64,000 bases of DNA from Sindora glabra (taxonomy: Eukaryota > Streptophyta > Magnoliopsida > Fabales > Fabaceae): contig CM035230.1 of assembly GCA_020226215.1 (NCBI GenBank), positions 25,029,883 through 25,093,882 of the forward strand, read 5' to 3'. Below are positions 1 to 11,153 of the stretch, one piece after another. A model generated the notes under the pieces. The model was not told the DNA's origin, did not search any database, and saw only the letters and a program-made list of their open reading frames with translations. Within the stretch, counting starts at the first letter, position 1, and every line of letters begins with the position of its first letter. The translations under genes were made by a program, and so were the position numbers.

Positions 1-1940
1 TGTAAATTCTTAACTGGATTAACATGTTAACTTGAATCCTAATAAACATATCGAATTATTGTGTCACATAAAAAATTGTCACTCCTATCTTATTGTAAAG
101 ATAAATCTTAAGGAGATGTAATTTTGCAGCTCTTTGGATAATTTTTTATTTGTTTAAAAGAAAGAATGCTATGTTCAAAGCATTTAACTTAAGTAATATC
201 TAATATTCTTAAAAAATTCATATCTTTAGTTGCATGTAAAATCTTCTAATTTTTATATTTAATAATTTAACTACTCTTACTATTTATAATCGCCCAACCT
301 AACTAGCAGAGTTAGTGCAAAAAGATGATGCAAAAATTGAGGCCCCTGTTAGTTTAGACCTTGAAAATACTTTCATCAATTGGGTATATTTGAAAATTTA
401 TCTCCGTGAACTTTTAAATAGTTAGATCAAATTTCTTGCATTGATTAGGCTATACTTAAATTTTTGGTATTAGATAGGCTAATATATCATATTTGAGCCA
501 ATATTTAAAAAACATAAATCTAATCTATTTAAGATAAGTTTAACTTAACTTAATTTATTTAAATTTTAGGTATAATTTAATGATTAAAGATTTAAATAAT
601 ATGTTAAAAGTTTTAAATTTGAAACTTGTCATTGTCAATATAAAATATAAATTATATGTTAAAGTTTATATAAATTTGCAAATTTTTGGAATACAAGAAC
701 AAGTACTACTCAAGTAAAGATAATTTTAATCCTAGTGTTAAAATTTTAATTTCTTTTTCAAGAAAGAACATGTTTTAATTGAAGATATAATTTGACACAT
801 TAATTAGATTACTTTCGCCTTGTTATTCAAACTTTAATCAATAAACTCCGCGATTACTTGAATTGATGATATTTTAGAGAACTAGGTAGTACTCGCAATA
901 AAATTTCATAGAAATAGAAGACATGAATGGAGAGAAAATTTAGCAATCAATTTTTTTTAATAAATTACCAAATTCGGACAATTATTATTATTATTAATGA
1001 AAATTATCTTCAGAATTCAAACTTTTCCGCAAATAAAATTGTTTTGAGATCGATATGCTTTCTACTTCCTTTTCTGTGCAATCAAACCGTTTCAGACATT
1101 GAAGTTTTGAGGGATCCTTGATTTGGAATCTTAAGCATTTCCTTTACGTATTTTCTGTTTACTGCTACAAGAATGAAAGTAAAAATTCATATTGAAAAAG
1201 GAAGAATCAGAAGATCTTTGGTCAGGCAATAAAGAAGAGGGAAAAGGGCCTTTAGTTTAACGAAAGAATGATTCGGGATTGTAACATGAAATTCGCAATG
1301 GATTTATGCTGCCTTGAAAATTTTTGCCCCATAACTTTGCTTTCCAATCTGATTATCCAAAGTCGCTAAAGCAACGCAAAGTACAGAGATATAGTAATCA
1401 TTAATGATAGGGTTAAAGTGATATCTGATATTATTTGAAAGATTTATCTTCTTTTTTCATTTTAAATTTGATATTTTGAAATTAGTTTATTTCTGATGAT
1501 TTAACCACAAAACCCAGTAAGCATTGAATTAAACAAATATAGTAAGCTCTACTATATTGCAAATATATGCAAATTTACTTTAACCTGAAGAATCCACTCA
1601 CTCCAAGAATTTCAAAATTAAATATATTAAATAAGTGCTAAAATTAATAAAAATATATCTGTAAAATAAAATTGAAATAAAACTTATTTAGTAGAAACGA
1701 AAACACGTGTTTACACAGTTTTTGTTGAGTTTGAACTTGTTGAGAGGATATCGAATTATTAATTATTAAATTAAATTCTTACAAACTCATTACATTTATG
1801 TAGGTTGGCCTGATTAAATGGGATGAAAGACAAGACTACAAATAAAATTCAGTTAAAAAAACAATTTTGACATCTGTTGTAACTATATTGTAATCGTTTT
1901 TCGTTTGTTTCAGCATTCCCCTAAAAAAAAAAAGGAGTAC
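1..1940. other. AT-rich intergenic DNA
   Basis: I recognise no gene here. A 64-codon open frame at 927-1121 (+) has no familiar motif and a composition typical of chance frames, with isoleucine runs from ATT repeats. The stretch at about 1020-1400 is less AT-rich than its surroundings and could be old unique sequence. The only repeat seen is one arm of a dispersed pair at 280-357. Confidence 0.5.
280..357 (+). repeat. Dispersed direct repeat, copy 1
   Basis: About 75 bases here match 2881-2955 in the same orientation with several mismatches and small indels. Shared landmarks are a CCCAA-CTA core, then GTGCA-AAAGAT, then AAAATTGA-GCCCCT and AGTTTAG. I do not recognise the family. It may be what remains of a small element or of a local duplication. 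Confidence 0.5.
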
Positions 1941-2211
1941 TAGTACGATTTTATATAAATTTTTCATACAATTTAACAATTTTTAATAAAATTGTATCAT
2001 TTTTAGTAAAAAATTACAACTTTTTCATAAAATATGTTAATATTTTTATTTACAAGTATGAATATACATGTTGTAAGATTTTATTAAAAAAAAGTGCACA
2101 TTCATGTTCTAAACACTTGTAAAATTTTATGAAAAAAAGCTAAAAACTTTATAAAAATTTTCAAAATTTTTATACGAAAAATTTTTGCAACCTTTTTTCA
2201 GAATCGTATCG
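1941..2211. mobile_element. Foldback/MITE-like inverted-repeat element
   Basis: The outer ends are inverted: TACGATT at 1944-1950 faces AATCGTA at 2202-2208. Further in, both arms carry AATTTTTC followed by T-rich tracts, and the centre pairs ACAAGTATG with a CACTTGT-bearing arm. Most of the roughly 270 bp can therefore fold on itself imperfectly, as in long-TIR MITEs. No coding capacity is visible. Similarity between arms is partly driven by A/T richness, so the call is moderate. Confidence 0.4.
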
Positions 2212-3276
2212 AAGTAAAACCTTTTAAAAAAGGAAAAAGAGGTCAGACGGAGTGTTTTAAGTCTGTTCCAACTCTCAGGTTCTTACTTCCAATCTACTTT
2301 CTCAAGCAAAAGCACTTGGGACCTAGTGTGGGTTCTAGGTTCTTTATGAGAGTGTAAATATGAATGAAGCTCGACCATAAGGTTGAAATAGAATTTATTA
2401 TGCATTTATATGAAATACTTTTAATTTTTAAAGGAATATATTTATATATATGAATTTTTTTACATCATAAAGAAAATAAAAAAACATTTTTAAAATTCTC
2501 AAAATTTGGCATGGTTGGAACCACGTGAAACACAGCATTTACTTTATTTCACAATTATTAGGAATCTGGGATGTTTAATCAGAGTGGATATATAATAATT
2601 GTTGGAGTTGGGTTTTGTGTAAGCTTTATTTAAAAATAGAGTGTACATAGGCCGGCATAGTCTGACAAGATATATGACCAACAAAAATTTATAAAATTAA
2701 TAATTTTATCTTTAAAATTATAAAATAATAATAAAATAATTAAGAAGTGCTAAGTTTAATAGGCAGTTATTATCTTCCGTTAAATTTGTATTTTCTATTA
2801 TATTTAAGATAGTTCTTATAACCACTCACGCTACTTAAAAAAATAAAAGAAAAATAAAAAAAAGGATGCTGCACATATAGCTTTATGATCACCCAATCTA
2901 GGAAGCAAGCCGGTGCATAAAGATCATGAAAAAATTGAAGCCCCTCTCAGTTTAGTTGTTTCCGTTGATTTGATGGGATTTATGTATATACGTTGCCCAT
3001 TTTGTAATGGGTACTTTGTATTCCTTGTTTAGTAGTGCTGAGATTAATTTGAACTTGGTAACTTCATTTGAACAAATCTACAATCATATACATACACCCA
3101 CTTTATGACCACTTCCCCCCACATATCTATAGAATCTAGAATATTAGATACGACTGACATGTGAGACAGCGAAGAAATTGATTACAAGAATGTGAAAGTA
3201 ACATTACTCTTGTCGTTTATGGAGTAGTGGGGAGGCCTAGTTGTACTTCTCTATCTGGGATCTCTGCTCTTGATTC
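2212..3276. other. AT-rich intergenic DNA between foldback and LINE remnant
   Basis: No gene is recognised. It holds the second copy of the dispersed repeat at 2881-2955. From about 3060 onward the GC content rises towards the LINE remnant. This flank may be further sequence of that element, but no frame in it could be matched. Confidence 0.4.
2881..2955 (+). repeat. Dispersed direct repeat, copy 2
   Basis: Partner of 280-357 about 2.6 kb away and in the same orientation. Similarity stops abruptly after AGTTTAG in both copies, which suggests a defined unit. No terminal repeats or coding content are seen. Confidence 0.5.
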
Positions 3277-3640
3277 ATATGAAGTGGGAAAATATCATCT
3301 CCTCTTCAAGAACCCAGGCCTAGAAAATCCTCGCTCAGGAACGACCAAACACCAGCATGAAGAATTGATTCGCAAGTGAGGGAAACAAGGACAGACATCT
3401 GACATAGGGAGACATCTCCTTACTCTATTCTTATCAGCGAGCAATTTATCATGGCCCGGCAACCATAGAAAGCTCCAAATTCTATGAAAACCCTGCCACT
3501 TCTAGACTTTATTCCAAATAAATTGCTACACTGCTTCTCTATTAGACAGTAAAAATGCATGACATAACAGAGAAGACATTGCCAGAGGAAAAGTTTTGGG
3601 AGGACAAATTCATCAGATGATCAGTATAAGATGAATTTTA
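3277..3640 (-). pseudogene. LINE-type reverse transcriptase remnant (zinc-binding domain region)
   Basis: Read on the minus strand, this encodes the segment that follows the polymerase core in plant non-LTR reverse transcriptases (zf-RVT type). Visible pieces in order are HDKIHL, then SSLLCHAFLLSN, then KWQGFHRIWSFLWL, then HDKLLADKNRVRRCL, then a CP-C start of the zinc ligands. The pattern W-G...R...FLW......L....V.R fits the family. After about 3380 the expected histidine/cysteine part (CESILHAGVW) lies in a neighbouring frame, so there is a frameshift. Several in-frame stops interrupt the upstream part. Only about 120 residues of a protein normally over 1,000 long remain, with no poly(A) tail or target duplication seen. 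It is a dead, truncated fragment. A domesticated RT-like gene is unlikely given the stops. Confidence 0.6.
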
Positions 3641-4123
3641 TCATGTTTTATCGTTGCTTCATTGTTAGATAAATAAAATGGGGCGAAACATTTGAAGCAA
3701 GAGACGAGTCCACAATAGCAGTGTTTTCATAAAATAGCTGACATCACCAAAACATAGTCCATAAATTAAAACTGTGTCCAAAATAGACAAGATGCGCTTA
3801 TTTTTCCTAGAAATCTTTGTAAAAAATACAATCCAACAGCCAAAACAAACATTAAAATAATGAAGCAAGAACTGATGCAATTCCATAAATGCTCACCAAA
3901 CAGCTACACAAAGTGATAATTCCCAAAAATCTGCATAAGAAGAAAGTACCAATCAGCTCTACATTTGAAAAACAAGTGTTGGACAGATCACATTTTGAAA
4001 TTCTTCTGGCCTTCATAACCAAGCATTTTCAATGTTCAAGAATACTCAATATGTTGATTATACTCAAATAGTTTCCATCATCTTTTCTAGAATTTCAATT
4101 TTATACCATACACATTCAAATTT

Positions 4124-4125
<2 letters not shown>
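3641..4125. other. Unassigned sequence upstream of the LINE remnant
   Basis: On the minus strand this would be the upstream part of the LINE polyprotein. A 73-codon open frame at 3665-3886 (-) could be decayed coding sequence, but I see no YxDD motif or other RT landmark in it. No other feature is recognised. Confidence 0.25.

Positions 4126-4166
<41 letters not shown>
4126..4166. repeat. (CT)n microsatellite
   Basis: An uninterrupted CT dinucleotide run of about 20 units. It creates an arginine-glutamate repeat frame on the minus strand that has no biological meaning. Likely length-polymorphic. Confidence 0.97.
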
Positions 4167-4169
<3 letters not shown>

Positions 4170-5380
4170 TGTTTATCTATATTGTAGGCGAGTTTTAAAC
4201 ATGAGATAAAAGTAAAAAAGAAAATGAGATTTTTAATCATAATGTATAGAAATAATACTTCTTCACTCATAAAGATTATCTCCCAAACGATAAACAGAGG
4301 CAAATCAAATTTAAACTTATAAACGATCGAGGACCAAATGTGATATAATTGACAATTATTTATGTGAATTAAATAACATTGTTTTGGTTATTTAATATAA
4401 TTGATTATTTAATATAGTTTTGCTGATAAAATGAATGACATTATTACAGAGTAATTTTAGATATACTTATTTTTTTTAAGTATTTTTTATTTTAAAAAAT
4501 ATAACAAGGCTTATTATTAATAAATATTGATTTTTAACTTACTCAATTATGAATTATTTAATTAATATGAAAATTTTCTATTCTATAAATTGTGATATTA
4601 ATAAAAGTAATTAGAGAAATAATTCCACAATATTCAATTTAAAAAACATTAAATGATCTTAGGAGAAACATTGTATTGTCAGTGTATTCGTTTGATTTTT
4701 CATAAGTTTGTTGAGTTTACAGTTTTGGTATTTTGGGAAAAAATGTTTTCTTTAATATTTTTAGCACATACTTTTTTCATAAAAATGATTATTTTTATTT
4801 TTTATCTAATTTTTGAGAATTTCTTTAATGATCACTAATTACTAGAAAGTAAATTTATGAAATAATAATAAAGTATTTTTGTCTTACACTTCTAATTTTA
4901 TTTTATTTTATTAAACTGGTAAGAATAATTTTTTTTCATAATAATGAATTATCACATGCTTAAAATAATAATTATTATTCTCATGAATTGATATCTATTG
5001 ATTAATATAAAATAAATCTCTAAAATAATAAAATAATTAGGTTTGTTCCTTACATAAATATTGTGCATAGTTTTGTTTCAAAAATATAAAATAAATTATC
5101 ATATCATTAAAATTTTGATTATTTATTAATTCAATACCAATAAAATAAACTTGTGAAATAACATAAGAAAATAAATAAGGTTTATTGTCATTTTGGCTCA
5201 TTTTTAAGTGATATATTGAAGGAATAAATTATTATGCATCATTGATATAATGATGTAAATTTACACTGCTTGATTAATTGTTAAGATTTATTCTTGCAAT
5301 TTGAATGACAAAAGGCAACCTGTTATTTTATAATTATAAAATGGCCCCCTAAATTTTACTTATTTACTTTGACTATTTAC
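4167..5380. other. AT-rich intergenic DNA
   Basis: I see long A/T tracts and no recognisable gene or transposon motif. A 61-codon frame at 4653-4838 (+) is hydrophobic because of its T content and is dismissed as chance. Confidence 0.5.
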
Positions 5381-5463
5381 AAATCTTTTTGGGCCAAATT
5401 AAAGGGGAAGATCTTTAAAGAGGAGAGGAATAAATCCAAAGATAAAAGGCGACAACAAATGGT

Positions 5464-5580
5464 ATGGATTTAGGGTTTGAGATGATGAGCATTGAAGGCG
5501 ACAAAGTGGTTAAAGACGACCAAGAAGAATATCAGTTCAAGATGACAATGGGGAAAAAGGATGAAGATTTAAGAAAATAA
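5464..5580 (+). other. Small acidic open frame in a purine-rich island (unrecognised)
   Basis: A 38-codon frame starts MDLGFEMMSIEGDK and ends before TAA. It is rich in Asp, Glu and Lys. It sits in a purine-rich island (about 5395-5600) that differs clearly from the flanking A/T sequence. No motif is recognised. It may be a decayed exon, a transposon leader or chance, and I give no function. Confidence 0.15.
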
Positions 5581-5599
5581 CAATTAGAAAGCGATGAGG

Positions 5600-6600
5600 A
5601 CGACAATTGATAATTCCTTTTAAGATTGCAAACTTTTCATCAACCTACTTTGTCATGTTTTAACATTGATCTAGAATCAATACATGATTATGTCTAATCC
5701 AAAAATTAAGAAAACAAGGACAATCATTAATTAAAAAAATCTTTTATATATAATGGAAATTTTTTTTATTAACTTTTTGCATCAATTGAGATTAGATTTC
5801 AATTACCTTGGTTTTGTTAATTTGTTGTTGGTGCTTAGATTTGCAAATGTTTATCCATCCACAAAAAAGTTATTTTGACTATTTATTAATGGGCATTGTT
5901 GAGTCCTAATAAAAGTGAGTGACTGTAATATAAATTTGGATTAACCTTAGTAGTCTTCATTACCTTGTCATTCTTAGATCAATGTCCCTGTAACTAAATG
6001 CTAATATATCAAACAATCTACTTCTTGTTATCTTTCCTCTTTAGACAAACTTGATTTTTGTTATTCTCTAACTTAGGATGATTAATGAGTGTATTTGAAA
6101 CATTACCACCTTACTTATAATGGCGAGTTAGATGGTTGGTTGGTTCAAAATATAGGAAGTTGCATGAAGATATGTTTATAAGCCACTTTGGAATTATGAG
6201 TGCTAAGTGGCTTTTGTTTTGTTACTGTGTACCTTTCTTAATACATACACAAAAGGCGTACACTATAATTCGGTAGATCCATCCTCTCGTAAACTTATTT
6301 TTTTACTCTCTTTTTTGCAATGAATTTGGATACAACACTACTACAGCTCTTTTTGCATTGAAATAGTTTTTACCTCATTTGAAGATTTTCCAACTAAATG
6401 TTTCTCTTTTTTGTTTATCTTGATTGATTTCTCATGTCTATGATTTTCAAACATGAGTGATGCCACAAACCTTCACAAGCTATGATTGGTGTGAAACCAA
6501 TCAATCAACTTCAATTAATCTAACCTATTTTTCTTTATTTACATATATGTGCATGCATAAGATAATGAAAGAAACTATTAAAAAATAATATTGAAAAGTG
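5600..6600. other. Unassigned AT-rich DNA
   Basis: No gene is recognised. CACTACTACAG at about 6337 superficially resembles a CACTA transposon terminus, but I could not pair it with a matching inverted end. Confidence 0.35.
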
Positions 6601-8540
6601 CAATAATTGTATTTATCAATGTAGTTTTACAAGAAAGAGAAGTTAGGTCTACTTATGTTTCATTCTAAATAAAGGACAAGTTAGTTTAGCTAACCCTAGT
6701 TAAAAAAGTTTGAATCTTTCTACCTTTTTTTTCTATATAGCTTAAAGCCCAAAAACATCCAATATTGCCCATTGCCATACTAAGAAAGCTCCAAACAAGA
6801 AATCTATCTTTGAGATAATAGTATAAGAAGTTCAACCTAAAAATATGTAAAAGAAATCATAGTGGGTAAGTTTAAAGCTTAATGAATAGGAATTATAATA
6901 ATTACAAAGTATAAGAGAATTCGTCTAAACCCTTATTGACCAAGTTTACCCTTCTTAAGCCTAATTGCTCTTATCACAAAAGTTACAATACAATTTCATT
7001 AGTATCATTACAACAATCATGAGAATGTGTATCTTTTTTCACACAATTTCTCATGTTCATGTAAATTATATCTGAATCACACGTGATGAATAAATAATAA
7101 AGAAAAGAAAGTAAGTAAATCTTTTTATAACTTCCATTAATCTTTATCTTTCACAAGCTCATTCTTATCCCTCTAAGTTAGCCTTTTCTATCAAAAGTCA
7201 TTATAGAATTCGACATTAAAAAATAATATCAATATTGCCTCATCTCAACTTTCACAAGTATCAATGCAAGTCAAGCTTAATTAGCATAATTCATGTCACA
7301 TACTCATTTGTCAATACCACAATGCCTTCTTTGCCTACCCTTAAGTATTCCATCAATATTATTTATACTATTATAATCATTTCAACAAAGGTTTAAGGCA
7401 TAAGTGCTAATCATGCATTTAAGAGGGATAAAATTTCTATTTTCACATTAATAATTCATTTTATATGTAAACATACACTAAAATAATCAATCATATTCAA
7501 GCATAAGAGTAAAAGATAAATTTTAACTAATAGAGTCAATTAGAGAATTGATTTTAGACTTCCAATAACTTTCTCTAAGTCTAATTTTGGAATTAATTTA
7601 AGGTGAAAATTTTAATTTTGGAAGTGGTGAATCCATTCAAGAATCAATTCCACATAGGGCCAAATGCTTTTTGCCACTTGCTAAATTAATTCAACTTCCA
7701 CAAGTTTGCTTCTTGTAATGAGGAAAATCTTAGTCATATTTTTTACATTTTAGGCCTAAGGAATTGATTCACACTTGAATAACTTGCATTTTTCTAGAAA
7801 ATTCGTTATTCACTCATTAGTAAATACCTTAAATTTCAATAACAATGCAATATAACTCAATTTAAGCACTATTAAATACAAAAACAACATTATAACTACT
7901 AAATTCAACCTTTAATCTATACCAAACATCAATAATAAGCAATCTACCATAAATCATTCAAAAACAAAAAAAACCAAAGTTAACCTATTCAAATCTTCCA
8001 AATACAAGTTAAAACTAAAAGAATGCTTACTCATAAGTTATAAAAGATATACTGTGTAGTGAGTTTAAAGGTGAAAATGCTCTAAACATAAAAAACTCAA
8101 GGGTTAGGATCCAAGGTTCTTAAATCCCATATTTATTCAAATTCCTTCATTTCTCTTCATTAGTTAAGAAGTAAAGATTTTTGTAATACATAGATTTAAA
8201 AGTAAAATTGCTTACCTTTTAAGATTAGAAAGAATAAAGAGTTAAAATTAAAGATTATAAGAGTTTTGTAGAGAGAATAAGAGGAGTGAAATAACAATGT
8301 TGAGGAAAATAGGAAAAAAAGTTAGTTTTGGAATTTTAAGCCCTAAGGGCAAAGTGACAAAACTCCCACTAAATTCCCTCCATTCAATATGCTTATCCTT
8401 TAGCCATACTTAACTTTAATTCATTTTCACCTAAATGTTCAACAACAATTTTTTCATACAATTATATATTTTTTCTCGAATACTTTATAACTATTTATTT
8501 TTAGATAAAACATTTTATATTCTAATTGTGTAATGTTACT
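6600..8540 (-). repeat. Ty3/gypsy 3' LTR, reverse orientation (copy A)
   Basis: On the minus strand the LTR begins at about 8540 (AGTAACATTACAC, a worn form of TGTAACA), just after a purine tract and the integrase tail. It runs to roughly 6600, where the far end is unclear. It is homologous to the forward LTR at 43296-45252. Both share the head, a set of AATTGATT-type subrepeats (here about 7540-7780), a block reading ATAACTTCCAT...TTCACAAG (7125-7165 here), and ATTCA-TAAGCTTTAAACTTA (about 6870-6895 here). A splice-donor-like AAGGTAAG lies at 8211-8220 on the minus strand. The 5' LTR and most of the interior are absent from the window. Confidence 0.55.
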
Positions 8541-8550
8541 CTTCTCATAC
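8541..8550 (-). other. Polypurine tract before the gypsy LTR
   Basis: On the minus strand GTATGAGAAG immediately precedes the LTR head. In Ty3/gypsy elements the purine tract that primes plus-strand synthesis lies exactly here, directly upstream of the 3' LTR and shortly after the integrase stop. The tract is short and worn. Position is the main support. Confidence 0.4.
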
Positions 8551-8618
8551 AAATGAATTCGCCCTCAAATTTTTAAGATGCAAGCTAACTAATAACCATG
8601 TGAGGAAATTGGTTAACA

Positions 8619-8876
8619 CTATACTTTAGGACTTATCAAGTAGATGGAGTACTTTAGTTGCATATCCAATTCAAGCTTTCAAGTAGTTTTCTTGACTCCA
8701 TGTCATTTCCAATGAACTTTTACACAATGTGCTTCCTTGGATCTTAACTTTCAAATTTCACAATCCAAGATCTCAACTAGTTGTTCCTTGTATGACAACT
8801 TAGGACCTAATTCCAATGGTTTATCTTAGATTACATAAGATAGGTCAGGTATTTACCTCGAGATTATACAAATATG
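8619..8876 (-). pseudogene. Ty3/gypsy integrase C-terminal fragment
   Basis: The minus strand encodes the conserved end of plant gypsy integrases. In one frame I read IPDLSYVI, a stop, DKPLELGPKLSYKEQLVEIL, DCEI, a stop, KLRSKEAHCVKVHWK, a stop, then a region like the usual W..E..M...YP. Known family pattern: ..PLELGP.L.YEE.PVEILDR....LR.K.IPLVKVLWRNH... Five in-frame stops (TAA, TAA, TGA, TGA, TGA) show it is dead. Only about 85 codons remain. The upstream integrase core, RNase H and RT are not found at 8.9-10 kb, so the element is truncated. It is followed on the same strand by a purine tract and an LTR, the correct order for a gypsy 3' end. Confidence 0.75.
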
Positions 8877-10064
8877 AAGTACTAGATATATAACCAATAA
8901 TACCAACTTCGTATTATTGAAAATTATGTGCAATACAAGTGGACCAAAAAGAATCTTCGATTAACTTTTATCGCTATCACCATTAAAATCAATAAAGGTA
9001 TAACTTATTTTTTAGAAAAACTAAATTGAAAAGAATCTATATCATTAAGTATTAGTAAAATGACTTCTCTTAATAATAGTTAGGGAGTGGCAGAAATAAT
9101 AATTAATGAATCAAAAAGAAAACTAAATGCAAAAGGATTAGAAAATATAATAAAAACTAGTTTTCATGGAAATATTTTTCCAGCTTGCATTCATGAAAGT
9201 TAAAGAAAGGAAAATCCAACATGATTCCTCAAATAAAAAGCTTTAAAACATTAAACCATAAAAAATAACTTAACCATTATAAGCAAAATGTGAACTAGTA
9301 AAGATGGTTATAATTTGGAATACAAACTATGTTGAATACTAACTTCTACCTAATTCAACAATATTGGCTTATATGACATTTGCATGTCCCTCAATTTGGA
9401 ATTTTTTTCATTTGTTCTTTTCAATATTTGATAAAGTCAATGTAAATAAGTCAAAGCTTAAGTAAGACTTTTAAATTTTCTTCATTATAAGCTTTTAATA
9501 TAGTTTTTTTGCTACTTACTAATGTTATAACATTATTCTATTCCTTTCGACAAAATTGAATCATTAAAAATATTGGTTATTAATCTTAAATTATTTAGTT
9601 TATGTTTTTTCTAAAGTTAGTTTGATAATTTATTTTAATTGATGATCCACTAAAAACTCCAAAATTGGAAGATCACAGAAATTGAATTTTGGTGAGCTTT
9701 GGAAGGTTAATCATAACATTCCTTTACCTCTTCTTTTCCTTCATTCTTCTCCATTCAAACAAGCTACAAGATTTAAAGTCTTTAGTTGGTATTTGTAATA
9801 CTTATGCTATATACATTGAGTTTTTTTTCTTTTTCTTTTTTTAGTTCCTTAATTTTTTAGGTAAGTATTGGTTATAGACAAATGCAATATAATTTGCAAA
9901 ACTAGTGTGAAAATGAACATTATATTAGCATCAAGTGTCTAATTGATTCTATACTAGGCAATTTATTTGTAGTTGAGTTAAAAAGTTTAGGTTATCAACC
10001 TTGGGAGCATATAGATTAAGAACAAGGAATAGATCAAAAATCTAGTCAACAGGCATAAAGTAAA
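8877..10064. other. AT-rich DNA upstream of the gypsy fragment
   Basis: This is where the rest of the integrase should lie if the element were complete. I could not read RT, RNase H or integrase motifs in any frame, so the element was broken here by deletion or recombination. Nothing else is recognised. Confidence 0.4.
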
Positions 10065-10128
10065 CTAAAGATAATAATCAATAACAATTCCCTTTGGAGT
10101 TCTAGGGAACAAATTTGTTAAGAATATT

Positions 10129-10156
10129 AATGAACACCTATTAATGAACACCCACA
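10129..10156 (+). repeat. Short tandem direct repeat
   Basis: TATTAATGAACACC occurs twice in direct succession (about 14-bp unit). It is a small local duplication with no associated gene. Confidence 0.7.
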
Positions 10157-10344
10157 TCAATTTATAGAGATGGGAAAAATCAAAGTAAATTGAAAACTTA
10201 CCAATTAAATTATGGATCAATTGGCAACAAAATAAATGGAGGCGATGAGTGGTTCTTAGGATGCACAAAAGAAAAGTGATGAAAAGGAGGACAAAAGACA
10301 AAGAGAGGGAAAAGAAGAAAAAAAAACAAGAGTCTAGTATCATG

Positions 10345-10780
10345 TTTTGGTATTTATAGGAAGTTAGCAACGAAATTAATAACGAATTAGTTCATTGCTA
10401 AAACATTTTCATAAAAAAGATATGTTTCAATTAGTAATGAATACTAAGATTTCTATTGGTAATCCTATCACTAATTAATAAAAAATTTTATTATGCCATT
10501 TTTTTGTACATAATATTATTGATAATTCAAACTTTAATTCTTTTCCCATTACTAACTTTATTGGTAAGTGTTACTCAAGAATTTAAAGATGAATCTAGTT
10601 TTAAACTAAAAATTTCTAGAAATCTGAAAAAACTTAACGACAGAAGATACCACATAAATCCCTAATTCCATTGCTAAAATTACACTATAAATATGACTCT
10701 TGGAGTCTTATTTACTAATGATAATTCCATCATTAAATACATATTTTCTTGAAGTAAAAAGTTTCTCTTTTCTAGTAATG
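10345..10780 (-). mobile_element. Possible CACTA (En/Spm) terminal region
   Basis: The stretch is packed with related short motifs in both orientations: TTAGCAACGAA, ATTAGTAATGAAT, CCATTACTAAC, CCATTGCTAAAA. Such subterminal repeats are typical of plant CACTA elements. It ends near 10768-10780 with TTTTCTAGTAATG, one base from a TTTTCTAGTAGTG-type terminus. I could not find the opposite end or any transposase. A purine-rich segment just upstream (about 10230-10330) could be transcribed leader. The call rests on motif style only. Confidence 0.35.
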
Positions 10781-11153
10781 GTAAAAGTGCTAATTCAATT
10801 AACGCACATATACATAATTTTAGTTTCGAACTCCAAACATAATGGGGAGTAAAGCCCTTATAGCAATATTAGGTGCCATCTTTAACATTAAGATACTAAC
10901 AAGTATAAAAGTTTCTAATACAAGGATTTTGATGCTTCTTGTCACTAAATATATATATATATATAGTAAAAAGTTTCTCTTTTCTAGTAATAGTAAAAGC
11001 ACTAATTCACTTAATGCACATATATGTAATTTTGGTTTTAAACTCCAAATATAATGGGGAGTAAAGCCTTTATAGCAATATCGAGTGCCATTTTTAACAT
11101 TAAAATGCCAATAAGTATAAAAGTTTCTAATACAAGGACTTTAATGCTTCCTG
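10754..11153 (+). repeat. Tandem duplication, 212-bp period
   Basis: 10754-10945 and 10966-11153 are about 85-90% alike by eye. Both run GTAAAAAGTTTCTCTTTTC, then CTAGTAAT, then AATGGGGAGTAAAGCC, then AAAGTTTCTAATACAAGGA. They are separated by a short AT run. The first copy overlaps the putative CACTA terminus, so the duplication includes that end and its flank. The 60- and 70-codon frames here on both strands are by-products of the repeat. Confidence 0.85.

Noticed and set aside
4064..4303. 79-codon minus-strand frame with an Arg-Glu repeat
   Set aside because: It is only the (CT)n microsatellite read on the other strand with AT-rich flanks.
6337..6350. CACTACTACAG as a CACTA transposon end
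   Set aside because: No inverted partner or subterminal repeats were seen nearby.
10065..10370. 101-codon minus-strand frame with a hydrophobic start
   Set aside because: The hydrophobic stretch comes from a purine-rich tract on the plus strand (Phe, Ser and Leu codons). No conserved motif, and the region looks like a transposon leader.
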